Counted from the stretch's first letter, positions 16,403 to 25,821 are shown. The stretch is DNA of 42,709 nucleotides from Gluconobacter cerinus (GCF_002723935.1 NZ_BEWM01000010.1:1-42709); one strand, 5' to 3'. Numbers and translations are program-made. The notes: generated by a model not told the origin, from the letters alone.

Positions 16403-17314
16403 CTGATCGACCTTCCGGCATTGCGGATCTTTATGGCCGTGGCCGATCACGCCAGTTTTGTCGGAGCATCCCGGAAGCTGGGTCTTTCCGCAACAACGGT
16501 AACACGGACGGTGAGAAGCCTCGAGATAGCTCTCGGAATCTCCTTATTCAACCGTACAACCCGCTCTGTACATCTGACCACTGAAGGCGTGGAGTTTCTG
16601 GCTCGGTGTCGGACAGCGATTTTCGACCTAGATGGTGCGATTGCTATAGCGCAAGGTGCGAGGACTGCCCCCCAAGGAGTGTTGTCGATTACCGCCCCCG
16701 TTATATTTGGACGGGTACACGTCCTTCCCGTTGTCACAGAACTTTTAAAAGCCTGGCCGCAATTGAACATCAGGCTTTTTTTGACAGACCGGGTTGTTCA
16801 TCTTGTGGAAGAAGGAATTGATCTCGCCATCCGGATTGCACCTCCACAAGACAGCGCCCTGAAGATGCAGAAAATCGGAGAGGTCCAGAAAATTTTTGTT
16901 GCCAGCCCAGCTTATCTGAAGAAACACGGAGAGCCACAGGTCTTTGAGGATCTCGCAACGCATGGCCTCATTGAGGTTAATGAATATGCAGCGGGATATT
17001 CTGAGTGGCGACAGGGCGGGAAATCTGGTTTTTCGATAAAAGTCTCGCCCCGGCTTTTCGTGAACAGTGTCGATGCGGCTCTCACAGCCGCCATCGAAGA
17101 TCTAGGCATCGTCACGGCATTATCCTACCAAACTCACCAATTTGTTGAAAATGGGCAGCTTCGAAGAATTTTGACTGACACCCCCGCCTCAGTCCTTCCG
17201 GTCTTCATCCTGTTCCCTGCCAAAGAACGTCAGTCCGTAAATGTTCGAACGTTTGTTTCCGCGATGAAAGACAGGTTTATTGCAAAAAGGGCTCTCACAG
17301 CACACCCCACATAG
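16403..17314 (+). CDS. LysR-type regulator, possible CTG start
   Basis: The protein has the LysR winged helix in the first 60 residues (FMAVADHASFVGASRKLGLSATTVTRTVRSLE) and a substrate-binding domain to the end, about 300 residues in all. In this family the N-terminus usually reads M-x-DLPALRIF; here the codons before LPALRIF are CTG ATC GAC. No ATG is available before Met11 (16433), and CAGGAGAGAG (16391-16400) lies just upstream, so I place the start at CTG 16403. TTG at 16421 is the alternative. It is divergent from the GST-VOC operon. Confidence 0.85.
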   Translation: MIDLPALRIFMAVADHASFVGASRKLGLSATTVTRTVRSLEIALGISLFNRTTRSVHLTTEGVEFLARCRTAIFDLDGAIAIAQGARTAPQGVLSITAPVIFGRVHVLPVVTELLKAWPQLNIRLFLTDRVVHLVEEGIDLAIRIAPPQDSALKMQKIGEVQKIFVASPAYLKKHGEPQVFEDLATHGLIEVNEYAAGYSEWRQGGKSGFSIKVSPRLFVNSVDAALTAAIEDLGIVTALSYQTHQFVENGQLRRILTDTPASVLPVFILFPAKERQSVNVRTFVSAMKDRFIAKRALTAHPT

Positions 17315-17436
17315 CAGAAGGGTCCCGTGCAAACAGCCGCTACCATTTTTATGCATTGTGCGGCTTTACGTTTGAGCTTCATTCCATCGAGTAACTGCAA
17401 AGCTTTTTGAGCTCTAAAGCGGTAGACTACCCTGGT

Positions 17437-17880
17437 TCAGGGCAAGTTCGCGCAAGACGCAGAAAAGCGCCGGTTAAAATCTTTGGCGATTTCTGCAAGA
17501 GTGACCTCGCCTAGTTGAGCGATCAGGAGCGCCTCAGCTTTTTCGAGTGCGCTCGTCATTGACGCATTTACGGCCTGCTCGACGAGGCAATCGGGCGCGG
17601 GGTCGGCCAGGCCAATTGCGAAAATACGCGGCTGCCCCACGGCTTTGTAGACATCAAGCATCGAGATACTTTCCAGCGGCTTCAGAAGCGTCCACCCGCC
17701 AGCGTGCCCCTTGATGGAACGAACGAACCCCACATCCCGCAGGCCTGCCATCGTACGCCGAATAACAACCGGATTGGTATGCAGCATTTCCGCCGCTGCA
17801 CCGGAGGTGATGGGCCCATTCGCGCGATCCATATGGATCAGCAAATGCATCATTCTCGATAATCGCCCGTCCAGTTGCAT
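17437..17880 (-). CDS. Rrf2-family regulator without the Fe-S cysteine cluster
   Basis: From the ATG at 17880 the protein has 147 residues. It shows the Rrf2 winged helix: LSRMMHLLIHMDRANGPITSGAAAEMLHTNPVVIRRTMAGLRDVGFVRSIKGHAGGWTL, with a GHAGGW wing. IscR and NsrR carry three closely spaced Cys after residue 90; here only one is present (DCLVE), so it does not look like an Fe-S sensor and is closer to the YwnA/CymR-type members. It is divergent from the flavoprotein at 17989, with an inverted-repeat operator between them. Confidence 0.9.
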   Translation of the reverse strand: MQLDGRLSRMMHLLIHMDRANGPITSGAAAEMLHTNPVVIRRTMAGLRDVGFVRSIKGHAGGWTLLKPLESISMLDVYKAVGQPRIFAIGLADPAPDCLVEQAVNASMTSALEKAEALLIAQLGEVTLAEIAKDFNRRFSASCANLP

Positions 17881-17941
17881 CGCCTGCCTTTTAGGCCCTT
17901 CTATCATGTCACATCAAGAGTTGCAAAAAAGCTGTTATGCA

Positions 17942-17973
17942 CATATGTAACTTCAGACATTACATATGAAGTT
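17942..17973. promoter_or_regulatory. Inverted-repeat operator between the Rrf2 and flavoprotein genes
   Basis: CATATGTAA (17942-17950) and TTACATATG (17960-17968) are perfect complements with 9 nt between them; AACTTCA and TGAAGTT form a nested second repeat (17949-17955 and 17967-17973). The position just upstream of the ATG at 17989 fits repression of the flavoprotein gene by the divergent Rrf2 regulator. Confidence 0.65.
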
Positions 17974-17988
17974 GAATAGGATTTAACG

Positions 17989-18882
17989 ATGTATGATGTG
18001 ATCGTGATAGGCGGCAGCTTTGCCGGACAAGCGGCAGCTATTCAGCTGGCACGGGCTCGCATGAGCGTTTTGCTGATCGATGCTGGCTTACCGCGAAACC
18101 GCTTCGCAGACGCGTCTCATGGTTTCCTCGGCCAGGACGGCAAAGCGCCTAACACCATTATGCGTGAAGCCACTGCACAATTACGGCGATATCCAACTGC
18201 GCAGATCTTGCAGAACGACGCGCAGAAGGTGGCACGAAATGGCAAGACGTTTACTGTGTATCTAGCCAACAGAGCAAAATTTCAGGCGAAGCGGCTGATA
18301 CTCGCTACTGGCGTTTCCGATACTTTGCCCGATATCCCTGGTGTAGCGGAACGATGGGGCAAGACCGTTCTTCATTGTCCTTACTGCCACGGATATGAGG
18401 TCCGCAATCATCAGCTTGGAATTATCGCTACCAACCCAATGTCAGTCCATCAGGCAACATTAATACCCGATTGGGGACCAACAACTTACTTCACTCAGGG
18501 AATTTACGAGCCGGATCCAGAGCAGGCAATGTTACTTAGCAAGCGCGGCGTCGTGATCGAACGTACTCCAATCATTTCTTTCATCGGAGATGCTCCTGGT
18601 TTGGATGCCGTGAAGCTGGCGGATGGACGGCTCATTGAAGTCGCAGCTGTGTTCACGGTACCGAAAACCAGACCTGCCAGCCCGATTGCCGAGGATCTGG
18701 GCTGTATTCTGGAAAACGGACCTACCGGTCCGTTCATCAAGGTCGATACCTGGGGCGCAACCTCTGTGTCCGGTGTCTATGCAGCTGGGGATGCCGCTAG
18801 CCCGATGCATAATGCAACGGTCGCAGCAGCGTCGGGTGTCCTGGCAGGTATAGCGGCGCACCAATCTTTAGCCAGGGCGTGA
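17989..18882 (+). CDS. TrxR-like NAD(P)/FAD-dependent oxidoreductase with CPYC
   Basis: The protein has 297 residues, similar to low-molecular-weight thioredoxin reductases. Residues 8-13 are the FAD-binding GGSFAG, residues 130-133 a redox-active CPYC (TVLHCPYCHGYEV), and YAAGDAASPMHNATVAAASG closes the FAD site. The CPYCHGYE motif replaces the CATC of true TrxR and is known in dithiol oxidases such as GliT and HlmI and in many uncharacterised bacterial relatives. The NADPH-domain glycine motif is weak (LGIIATNPMS), so it may use oxygen instead of NADPH. Single gene, divergent from an Rrf2-type regulator. Confidence 0.9.
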   Translation: MYDVIVIGGSFAGQAAAIQLARARMSVLLIDAGLPRNRFADASHGFLGQDGKAPNTIMREATAQLRRYPTAQILQNDAQKVARNGKTFTVYLANRAKFQAKRLILATGVSDTLPDIPGVAERWGKTVLHCPYCHGYEVRNHQLGIIATNPMSVHQATLIPDWGPTTYFTQGIYEPDPEQAMLLSKRGVVIERTPIISFIGDAPGLDAVKLADGRLIEVAAVFTVPKTRPASPIAEDLGCILENGPTGPFIKVDTWGATSVSGVYAAGDAASPMHNATVAAASGVLAGIAAHQSLARA

Positions 18883-18920
18883 TCACGCGGTAGCGCAATC
18901 CGCTGCCTGTCATCGAATAC

Positions 18921-20133
18921 TCAGTTTTCTTTTCCATGCCCGAGCCGATGGCAAGGTCGGAACCCATAGGAACGGGCTTGCCATGCGATCAGGAAGCTTA
19001 CAGCAGCGAGTGCCATCACGATCCAGGGGAATGACAGAGCTCCCCACGTTTCCAGCAACACACCACCCAACAGGCCACCGCCGGCTATGGCGCTGTTCCA
19101 GACGACGACATTCATCGACAACGCAACATCCGTACCCTCCCCGGCTGCATCAGCCAGAGCCGTCTGGAGCAACGTCGCGGCCCCTCTGAAAGTCAGACCC
19201 CATATCGTAACGCCAATCATGATCACCGCAGGCGATGCTGACCCAATTGCAAAAACGCCTGCAACAGCAGCGAATATTGCCAGACTGACCAGAACAGAAA
19301 GCCGGAGGGCATGATCGACCGTACAACTGGTGAGCCAGATGCCTGCAAGGGCAGCGAGACCAAAAAACAGGAGGATGCGGTCCGCCTCTCCTGCCAGCCC
19401 CGCCGGTGTAATGAACGGTACGATATAAGTGTAGAGAACGTTATGCGCGAGCATCCATGTTACCACGACGCCCAGAACAGATCGCACCCCCGGTGTTCGC
19501 AGGACATGACCGAACGGCTGGCGCTCATGATGTGCAAGGCCTGGAAAATCAGGAACCTTCCAGAACCCAGACAATTAACAGCACGGTGGCACCCGACATA
19601 ATCCAGAAGGCCAGTCTCCATCCCACAACCACGCCCAGCCAAGTGCCCGCCGGAACACCCACAGAAAGCGCGATCGGCGTGCCAACCATGGCAATAGCCA
19701 GAGCACGTCCTTGCTGGGCGGGTGTCACCATTCTGCGTGCATAGCCTGCCAGCAGGGCCCAGGCGAGCCCTGCCGCTGCACCCGCGCCATATCGTGCCAT
19801 GAGGGTCAGGTCATAATCCGTCGAGAATGCTGTGACGGAGTTGAAAACTACAAAACCAATGATCGCCAGTAACAGAACCCGCCTTCGCCGCCAGCCCTGT
19901 GTGGCCAATGTTAGCGGGATCGCAGCACTCAGAGAGCCCAGAGCGTAAGCCGTGACCATCTGCCCTGCCAAGGCGGGGGAAACATGCAGCCCAGCCCCGA
20001 TCTCAGGCAGCAAACCTGCAGGAAGAGTTTCGGTCATAATGCAGATGAAGCCAGTCATCGCCAAGGCGAGTAAGCCGGCCATAGGTAATCTGTCATCAGG
20101 ACTTCTGCGAAGGGGTATCGTCTTGGAGGTCAT
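18921..20133 (-). pseudogene. MFS efflux transporter, split by a frameshift
   Basis: The frame 20133-19549 encodes the first six helices of a DHA1-type transporter (MTGFICIMTETLPAGLLPEI in helix 1, a basic WRRRRVLLL loop, YARRMVTPAQQGRALAIAMVG). The frame 19574-18921 encodes the last six (RTPGVRSVLGVVVTWMLAHN onward). They join near 19550-19570, where VLLIVWVLE runs into KVPDFPGLAHHER after a one-base insertion (or two-base deletion). Together they would make about 403 residues. It is either a recent pseudogene or a sequencing error. Directly upstream lies a perfect operator, and a TetR gene is divergent from it. Confidence 0.88.
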
Positions 20134-20137
20134 ACGG

Positions 20138-20173
20138 CTCTCATATATGGATCGGATGATCCATATATGAGAG
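20138..20173. promoter_or_regulatory. TetR operator between MFS and TetR genes (perfect 16-bp arms)
   Basis: CTCTCATATATGGATC (20138-20153) and its exact complement (20158-20173) are separated by 4 nt. The site begins 5 bp upstream of the MFS start codon, an ideal repressor position for the TetR-family protein encoded at 20238. Confidence 0.8.
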
Positions 20174-20237
20174 CGTAAATTCTTGGCAATTATTTCTGGA
20201 TCACTTAATATGAAAGTCTTTCAAAAGGAGCAGTACC

Positions 20238-20855
20238 ATGGCGCGAACAGGGCGTCCCCGGGAGTTTGACAGGGACAAAGCACTCGATGCCGCCATGAAA
20301 CTTTTCTGGGCGCAAGGTTACGAACCGACATCCCTGACACAGCTCAAATCCTGCATGGGCAATATTTCGCCGGCAAGTTTTTATGCCGCGTTCGGCTCGA
20401 AGGAATTCCTGTTTCGCGAAGTGGTGCAGTATTATCTGGCGACCTATGGGCAGGTGATGTCGCCCTTATGGGACGAAAACCTGACGCCACGAGATGCGAT
20501 TGAACGGGCTTTGCGCGGTTCGGCGCGCATGCAGGCGTCCCGGACGCATCCCTGTGGCTGTCTGGTCGTATCGGGCGCTAATAACTGTTCGCCCGAAAAC
20601 GAATCTGTTCAGGCCCTTCTCGCTGCAGAGCGTCAGCGAACGCGGACCGGGATCCGGGTCTGCGTGGAACGCGCGCTTGCTCGCGGCGAACTGCGCGATT
20701 GTGCAACAACAGCGGCCCTGCCCGATATTTTCGCGACATTTTTCCATGGCATGACATGCGAAGCGCGGGACGGGATGACGTCAACATATCTGGATGCCGC
20801 CATCACCTCGCTTCTGACCTTATGGGATGCCAACGCGCTGCTCAGCGGGCCGTGA
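20238..20855 (+). CDS. TetR/AcrR-family repressor
   Basis: 205 residues. The N-terminal helix-turn-helix reads FDRDKALDAAMKLFWAQGYEPTSLTQL...GNISPASFYAAFGSKEFLFREVV, of the type found in regulators of redox and efflux genes. The C-terminal ligand domain contains a Cys pair in HPCGCLVV, a motif of a TetR subgroup next to SDR and MFS genes. AAGGAG precedes the ATG. It is divergent from the frameshifted MFS gene and upstream of an SDR operon, and may control both. Confidence 0.93.
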   Translation: MARTGRPREFDRDKALDAAMKLFWAQGYEPTSLTQLKSCMGNISPASFYAAFGSKEFLFREVVQYYLATYGQVMSPLWDENLTPRDAIERALRGSARMQASRTHPCGCLVVSGANNCSPENESVQALLAAERQRTRTGIRVCVERALARGELRDCATTAALPDIFATFFHGMTCEARDGMTSTYLDAAITSLLTLWDANALLSGP

Positions 20856-20975
20856 AACACGTATGCCAGACATTGATGAGCCTGCAACAGGCCAAGCCCT
20901 AAGCCGTTAATTCTATATCGACCACTCCATAATTCCTTGACCCTGTTTTGTGCACATATTATGGACCATCCAGTA

Positions 20976-20990
20976 CGGAATTAAATTCCG
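20976..20990. promoter_or_regulatory. Palindrome upstream of the SDR operon
   Basis: CGGAATT-A-AATTCCG lies 36 bp before the SDR start codon at 21027 and could be a repressor site. No TetR-operator match to 20138-20173 is visible in it. Confidence 0.35.
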
Positions 20991-21026
20991 GAACAAATCG
21001 CCGTGTCTCGGCCAGGGAATCCAGTT

Positions 21027-21788
21027 ATGAGCAAACAGGACATCGCATTCATCACGGGTGCCAATCGCGGCATCGGATACAGTATCGCGAAGCATCTGAT
21101 TGCCTCGGGCATCAACGTGATCGGGACCTATCACTCCAACGAAGACGAGGCGAAAGCTGCGGAAGCAGCTCTTGTCGGCGAAAACGCAAAACTGCGCATG
21201 TTGAAGCTGGATATCGTGGACCATGAATCGTTCGCGGATTTTTCCGAACAGGTCAGAGCACTTCTCGCACATGAGTTCGAGCACAATGCACTGAGTTATG
21301 TCGTTCAGAACGCAGGCAATATCATTCACACTCGCTTCGATGCTGCGACATCCGAACAGCTCGACAACCAGTACAACATCCATTTCAAAGGCCCCTATCT
21401 GCTGACGGTGGCCCTCCTGCCCCTGATCCGGGACGGCGGTCGTATTCTCAACATCACCTCTGCCGCGACCCGTTTCTACCTGACGGATCATGGACGTTAT
21501 TCAGCCATGAAAGCCGCTACCGAAGTCATCTCGCTCTACATGGCGAAAGAACTGGGAGAGCGAAGCATTACCGTCAATGCAGTCGCCCCCGGTGCAATCG
21601 CCTCGGATTTCGGCGGTGGTCTGGTCCGTGACGATGCCACGATTAACAGAAGCCTTGCAGAGATCACGCCTCTGGGGCGGGTCGGACAGCCCGATGACAT
21701 TGGTGCCGCCATCCGTGCCCTTCTGTCTGACGATATGCGCTGGGTGAATGGCCAACGCATTGAGGTGACGGGAGGCCAATCGCTATGA
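21027..21788 (+). CDS. SDR-family oxidoreductase
   Basis: From the ATG at 21027 (AGGGA upstream) the protein has 253 residues. It has the classical SDR pattern: cofactor motif GANRGIG (residues 11-17), NAG in the central strand (VVQNAGNI), the catalytic Ser region ILNITSAATRF and YSAMK (Tyr158, Lys162), then APGAIASDF and a terminal NGQRIEVTGG. The substrate is unknown. It is followed at 31 bp by an SRPBCC gene and an aldo/keto reductase gene, so the three probably formed an operon acting on a carbonyl compound. Confidence 0.94.
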   Translation: MSKQDIAFITGANRGIGYSIAKHLIASGINVIGTYHSNEDEAKAAEAALVGENAKLRMLKLDIVDHESFADFSEQVRALLAHEFEHNALSYVVQNAGNIIHTRFDAATSEQLDNQYNIHFKGPYLLTVALLPLIRDGGRILNITSAATRFYLTDHGRYSAMKAATEVISLYMAKELGERSITVNAVAPGAIASDFGGGLVRDDATINRSLAEITPLGRVGQPDDIGAAIRALLSDDMRWVNGQRIEVTGGQSL

Positions 21789-21819
21789 CACTCAGACATT
21801 CACAACCGGGAGAGGCCTC

Positions 21820-22271
21820 ATGATCCACGTTATGGCCAGCAGTGTCATTCCTGCATCCCTTCCCTCTGTCTGGCGGCTGATCCGTAATTTCGGCGCCCTT
21901 GGACGCTGGTTGCCGGGCGTAAAAGCTGCGTGATCGAAGGCAATGAATCCGCTGACCGCATCGGCGCAATTCGCCTGGTTGAGATGGGGGATGTCGGACT
22001 CATCCGCGAACAGCTTCTGGCACTCTCCGACGTGGATAACGCGGTCACGTTCTCGATCGTTGAATCAGCCCTGCCGGTCCGGAACTATCGCTCTACCATC
22101 AGCCTTCTTCCCATAACGAAAAACGACCACACGTTCATCCAATGGCGGGGGCAGTTCGAAGCCCCAGTCGAACATGCCGCCAGTATGAAGGCCCGGATGC
22201 CGACACAGATCTACCAGCCAGCTTTCGACAGACTGGCCGAGATACTGGCCTCAGAGACGACATTGTCATGA
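21820..22271 (+). pseudogene. SRPBCC-family protein, broken by a one-base deletion
   Basis: The frame from ATG 21820 (GGGAGAGG upstream) encodes IPASLPSVWRLIRNFGALGRWLPGVK and stops at a TGA. The next frame continues with SCVIEGNESADRIGAIRLV and runs to 22271 with [19 protein letters not shown] and the closing helix. This is the SRPBCC/polyketide cyclase-like fold of about 150 residues. Adding one A to the run AAAA at 21921-21924 restores the frame exactly. It overlaps the AKR gene at ATGA. Either a fresh pseudogene or a homopolymer sequencing error. Confidence 0.85.
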
Positions 22272-22285
22272 AGGAACCGAAACCC

Positions 22286-23176
22286 ATGATCCAGTCCCCC
22301 TCTAACGCTTCCCGATCAGGCACATTCAGGATTGGCGGCGATCTCGGCATCAACCGGCTTGGTTTCGGTGCGATGCGCATCACTGGCCAGGGTATATGGG
22401 GACCGCCCGCCGATCACGACGAGGCCATCCGCACACTGAAGCGGCTCCCAGAACTCGGCGTCAATTTCATCGACACGGCGGATTCCTATGGTCCGGACGT
22501 CTCCGAATGGCTGATCAGGGAAGCTCTGCATCCCTATCCCAAAGGCTTGGTCATTGCGACGAAGGGCGGCCTCACCCGCTCCGGCCCCGACATCTGGAAA
22601 CCGGTCGGACGGCCGGAATATCTATTGCAGCAGGTGCACAAAAGCCTGCGGAACCTCGGAGTCGAGCAGATCGATCTGTGGCAACTCCACCGGATCGATC
22701 CCAGAGTCCCGGCAGACGAACAATTCGACGCGATCCGCTCCTTCATTGATCAGAAACTGATCCGTCATGCAGGACTGAGCGAGGTCTCCGTCGACAACAT
22801 CAAAACAGCATCGACATTCTTCGACGTCGCGACCATCCAGAACCGCTACAATCTCGTCGATCGCACCAGTGAGGACGTGCTTGACTACTGCACGCAGCAG
22901 AACATCGGATTCATCCCATGGTTTCCCCTTGCCGCGGGCGACCTCGCAAAGCCGGGCTCAATACTGGATGTCATGGCCCGAAAATATGAAGCACACTCAA
23001 GCCAGATCGCACTGGCCTGGATCCTGAAGCGCAGTCCGGTGATGCTTCCGATCCCGGGCACGTCCAAGGTCGCGCATCTGGAACAGAATGTCGCGGCTGC
23101 CGACATCACCCTGTCCGATGAAGACTTCGCGGCGCTGGATGCTGAAGGCCGCAAGGCGTTCCAGTCCACGCCTTGA
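22286..23176 (+). CDS. Aldo/keto reductase
   Basis: The protein has about 296 residues from ATG 22286, which has AGGAAC 9 nt upstream; ATG 22268, overlapping the previous stop, is the alternative. The catalytic tetrad can be read: Asp and Tyr in FIDTADSYG, Lys in VIATKGGL and His in LWQLHRIDP. The C-terminal NADPH-binding segment [15 protein letters not shown] is typical for AKRs. It reduces aldehydes or ketones with NADPH. Together with the SDR upstream it suggests carbonyl detoxification. Confidence 0.94.
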   Translation: MIQSPSNASRSGTFRIGGDLGINRLGFGAMRITGQGIWGPPADHDEAIRTLKRLPELGVNFIDTADSYGPDVSEWLIREALHPYPKGLVIATKGGLTRSGPDIWKPVGRPEYLLQQVHKSLRNLGVEQIDLWQLHRIDPRVPADEQFDAIRSFIDQKLIRHAGLSEVSVDNIKTASTFFDVATIQNRYNLVDRTSEDVLDYCTQQNIGFIPWFPLAAGDLAKPGSILDVMARKYEAHSSQIALAWILKRSPVMLPIPGTSKVAHLEQNVAAADITLSDEDFAALDAEGRKAFQSTP

Positions 23177-23194
23177 GGAAACGCGTCCGGACAG

Positions 23195-23659
23195 TTACAA
23201 CCCCAGCGTCGAAAGACCGGGGTGACTATCCGGACGCCGTCCCTCAGGCCACCGGAACAGACGGTCGGTCGTCGAAATGGGTTGGTCGTTGATTGACGCT
23301 GCGCGGTAACGCATCAACCCGTTTTCATCGAACTCCCAGTTCTCGTTCCCATGGGACCTGAACCACTGTCCGGCCTGATCCTGCCACTCATAAGCAAAGC
23401 GGACCGCGATCCGCCTATCCTGAAAAGCCCAGAGTTCCTTGATAAGACGGTATTCCTGCTCGCGCTCCCATTTGCGCGTCAGGAACGCCACGATGTCCTC
23501 GCGTCCGTGGATGAATTCCAGGCGATTGCGCCATTGGCTATCGGACGTATAGGCCTGCGACACCTTTTCAGGATCCTGGCCATTCCAGGCATCTTCCGCG
23601 AGGCGGACTTTCTGAGCAGCGGTTTCAGCATTGAAGGGAGGCAATGGGGGTCGGGACAT
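23195..23659 (-). CDS. DUF1348 (NTF2/SnoaL-like) protein
   Basis: The 154-residue protein matches the DUF1348 pattern: a helical start ([28 protein letters not shown]), then [27 protein letters not shown] and [34 protein letters not shown]. It is a small cystatin-like alpha+beta fold. Such proteins are frequent beside stress regulators but have no known reaction. It is convergent with the AKR gene (18 bp apart) and divergent from the GlxA-type regulator. Confidence 0.92.
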   Translation of the reverse strand: MSRPPLPPFNAETAAQKVRLAEDAWNGQDPEKVSQAYTSDSQWRNRLEFIHGREDIVAFLTRKWEREQEYRLIKELWAFQDRRIAVRFAYEWQDQAGQWFRSHGNENWEFDENGLMRYRAASINDQPISTTDRLFRWPEGRRPDSHPGLSTLGL

Positions 23660-23767
23660 AGGGAATTCCGCTTCTGGTTCGGGGACGGGTCACGAGTTGA
23701 TCCGAGACCCGTCAGTGTTTTCCAAAAGAGTATTTGACGAAAGGACAACGATCCCTCATTTCAAGCC

Positions 23768-24721
23768 ATGACCAGACAGATCGGTATTCTTCTTTATCCA
23801 GACTTCCAGTTGCTCGACGCTGCCGGAGTGACGGCAGCCTTCGAGATTGCCGGAGGATTTGGGGCGGCTCCGTATGAGATGACGCCCCTGTCCCACCATG
23901 GTGGTCTGGTCCGGTCGTCTTCCGGGATGACGATCGAGACGGTTCCGCTCGCGGCGGCACGGTCGTTCGATACGCTTATCGTTGTCGGAGGCGAAGGCCA
24001 CAAGCAGGCTATGAGCTGCCCAGAATTACAGGCCTTCATCCGATATCAGGCGACCACGGCGCGGCGGATATGCAGCGTATGTACCGGGGCCTTTCTGTTG
24101 GCGGCGGCCGGCATGCTCGATGGACGCCGCGTAACGACGCACTGGCAACAGGCTGCAACTCTGAAAGCACTGTTTCCAGAAGTCATGGTTTCGGCCGATG
24201 CCATTCATGTCCATGATGGCCCGGTCTGGACGTCTGCCGGCATCAGCGCTGGCATCGATATGGCTCTGGCGTTGATTACCGAAGATCTTGGGGCCGAGAT
24301 TGCCCGTCGCACGGCGCAGCAAATGGTGGTGTTCTATCACCGTCCCGGAGGACAGTCCCAGTTCTCAGCACTCCTCGAGATGACGAGCCCTCAGGAACGC
24401 TTTGCCGAACTGTTGGGATGGATCCGGTCCAACCTGGAGCAGCGCCTGACCGTGGATATTCTGGCCAGTCAGGCCGGCATGAGCCCCCGCAATTTTTCTC
24501 GCAGTTTCCGGGCAGCGGTGGGAATGAGTCCCGCCAGAGCGGTCGAGAAACTGCGTCTGGAAACCGCGCGGGAACGAGTGGAAAGATCCACCCTCCCCAT
24601 TGAAGCCATCGCCGTCATGACGGGCTTTCATGATCCCGAACGGATGCGACGCGCCTTCTTACGTGAGTTCCATCAGCCGCCTCAGGCTATCAGGCGAAAT
24701 GCCACTGCCAAGGCGACCTGA
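23768..24721 (+). CDS. GlxA-family regulator (DJ-1/PfpI plus AraC)
   Basis: The 317 residues consist of a DJ-1/PfpI-like domain (residues 5-180; nucleophile-elbow-like SVCTGAFLLAAAGMLDGRRVTTHW) and an AraC helix-turn-helix pair (from about residue 215: LTVDILASQAGMSPRNFSRSFRAAVGMSPARAVEKLRLE, then IEAIAVMTGFHDPERMRRAFLREF). This is the standard GlxA architecture. It is divergent from the DUF1348 gene, which is its likely target. Confidence 0.94.
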   Translation: MTRQIGILLYPDFQLLDAAGVTAAFEIAGGFGAAPYEMTPLSHHGGLVRSSSGMTIETVPLAAARSFDTLIVVGGEGHKQAMSCPELQAFIRYQATTARRICSVCTGAFLLAAAGMLDGRRVTTHWQQAATLKALFPEVMVSADAIHVHDGPVWTSAGISAGIDMALALITEDLGAEIARRTAQQMVVFYHRPGGQSQFSALLEMTSPQERFAELLGWIRSNLEQRLTVDILASQAGMSPRNFSRSFRAAVGMSPARAVEKLRLETARERVERSTLPIEAIAVMTGFHDPERMRRAFLREFHQPPQAIRRNATAKAT

Positions 24722-24739
24722 GAGTGCTCATTTTTCCTG

Positions 24740-24760
24740 AACGAGAAAGCAGCTCGTTTT
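24740..24760 (+). terminator. Weak terminator-like hairpin after the GlxA-type gene
   Basis: AACGAG (24740-24745) pairs with CTCGTT (24753-24758), followed by two more T. The stem is short, so this is only a candidate, placed between convergent genes. Confidence 0.35.
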
Positions 24761-24855
24761 GCAGGCAATCCCGATGAGGTCCCCTTCAATCAGGGATCGC
24801 ATCTATCCCGCTAGAACAGGTCAAACACGCGATAGGTCAGGACCCTTCCTAGGAT

Positions 24856-25821
24856 TTAACCCCTTGAATGAGGGTCGACCCGCAGGAAGAGCAGAATTTC
24901 TTCAAGCACCTGCCATCGGTTCCTCTCCATAACCACCATATGCGTTCCTTCTCCAATCTCTATCCAGCGACGGTACGATGCGTTGAGAAAACGTGAAAAC
25001 AGATTCCTCATCTGCTGAGTGGTTACGTCTAAATCCCACTCTGCATGAAGCAGAAGAACCGGGACCGTGATCTTTTCGGGACTGTAAAACGCCTTCCCCG
25101 CGGACCAGTAGTCACGCACATCCTGAATGACACCCGCAGGCGCCCGGATCACTCCATCCTGCTCTGCGGGATCGCTCGCAAGAATAACTGCGGCCCACTG
25201 TTCAAACCATCCTGCTGGCAGAATCTCTTCGCGTCTCTGCTCAGGTGCGCCTTCAAGCCAGCGCTGGCGAAATGCCTGAACATTAAAGCGTCGATAAGCG
25301 GGCACGGGACCACCAGGGTCCAGACGAGAAACCCCATCATTGATCCATTGCGGTGCAATCAACGTTAATTTCTCCACCTTGTCATTGTGAGCAGCCGTAT
25401 ATGCGCCGGTAACCGTGCCACCCCAGGACATTCCGATCAGGCAAAGACGTGGGATGGCAAGCGTTACGAGAAGATAGTCAACAGCAGTACTCAGATCGCG
25501 TACTGCTGTTTCGGTCCTGACCTGAGGCAGCGCAGCTTCAGGTGTACCTCCCATTCCATCAGGACGCGTTGATCCTCCGAAACCCCGTACGTTAAGCGCA
25601 TAAACATCGAACCCTTCCTGAGCGAGGAGATCCATGAATGCGCCCTCCCCGACAGGCACATCGAAAAGACTTTCCGCCGGCAACGTCGCGCCATGCATCA
25701 GCAAGATAGTGCGCTGTGAACCAAATATCTGGATGTCTGCACGTCGTTTATGGCGCAGATGAAGCGTGATATCGGCCGTATCACTCGGGATGAACCGGTT
25801 TTCCATAAGCAGATTTGTCAT
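24856..25821 (-). CDS. Alpha/beta hydrolase
   Basis: From ATG 25821 the protein has 321 residues with the alpha/beta hydrolase fold: oxyanion strand LLMHGATLPAE, nucleophile elbow CLIGMSWGGTV (Ser in GMSWGG), late Asp in LLLHAEWDLDVT and His in EGTHMVVMERN. The ATG overlaps the stop of the MBL gene upstream (ATGA), with GCAGGAGA in front, so the two hydrolases are made together. An ester or lactone substrate would fit both. Confidence 0.92.
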   Translation of the reverse strand: MTNLLMENRFIPSDTADITLHLRHKRRADIQIFGSQRTILLMHGATLPAESLFDVPVGEGAFMDLLAQEGFDVYALNVRGFGGSTRPDGMGGTPEAALPQVRTETAVRDLSTAVDYLLVTLAIPRLCLIGMSWGGTVTGAYTAAHNDKVEKLTLIAPQWINDGVSRLDPGGPVPAYRRFNVQAFRQRWLEGAPEQRREEILPAGWFEQWAAVILASDPAEQDGVIRAPAGVIQDVRDYWSAGKAFYSPEKITVPVLLLHAEWDLDVTTQQMRNLFSRFLNASYRRWIEIGEGTHMVVMERNRWQVLEEILLFLRVDPHSRG

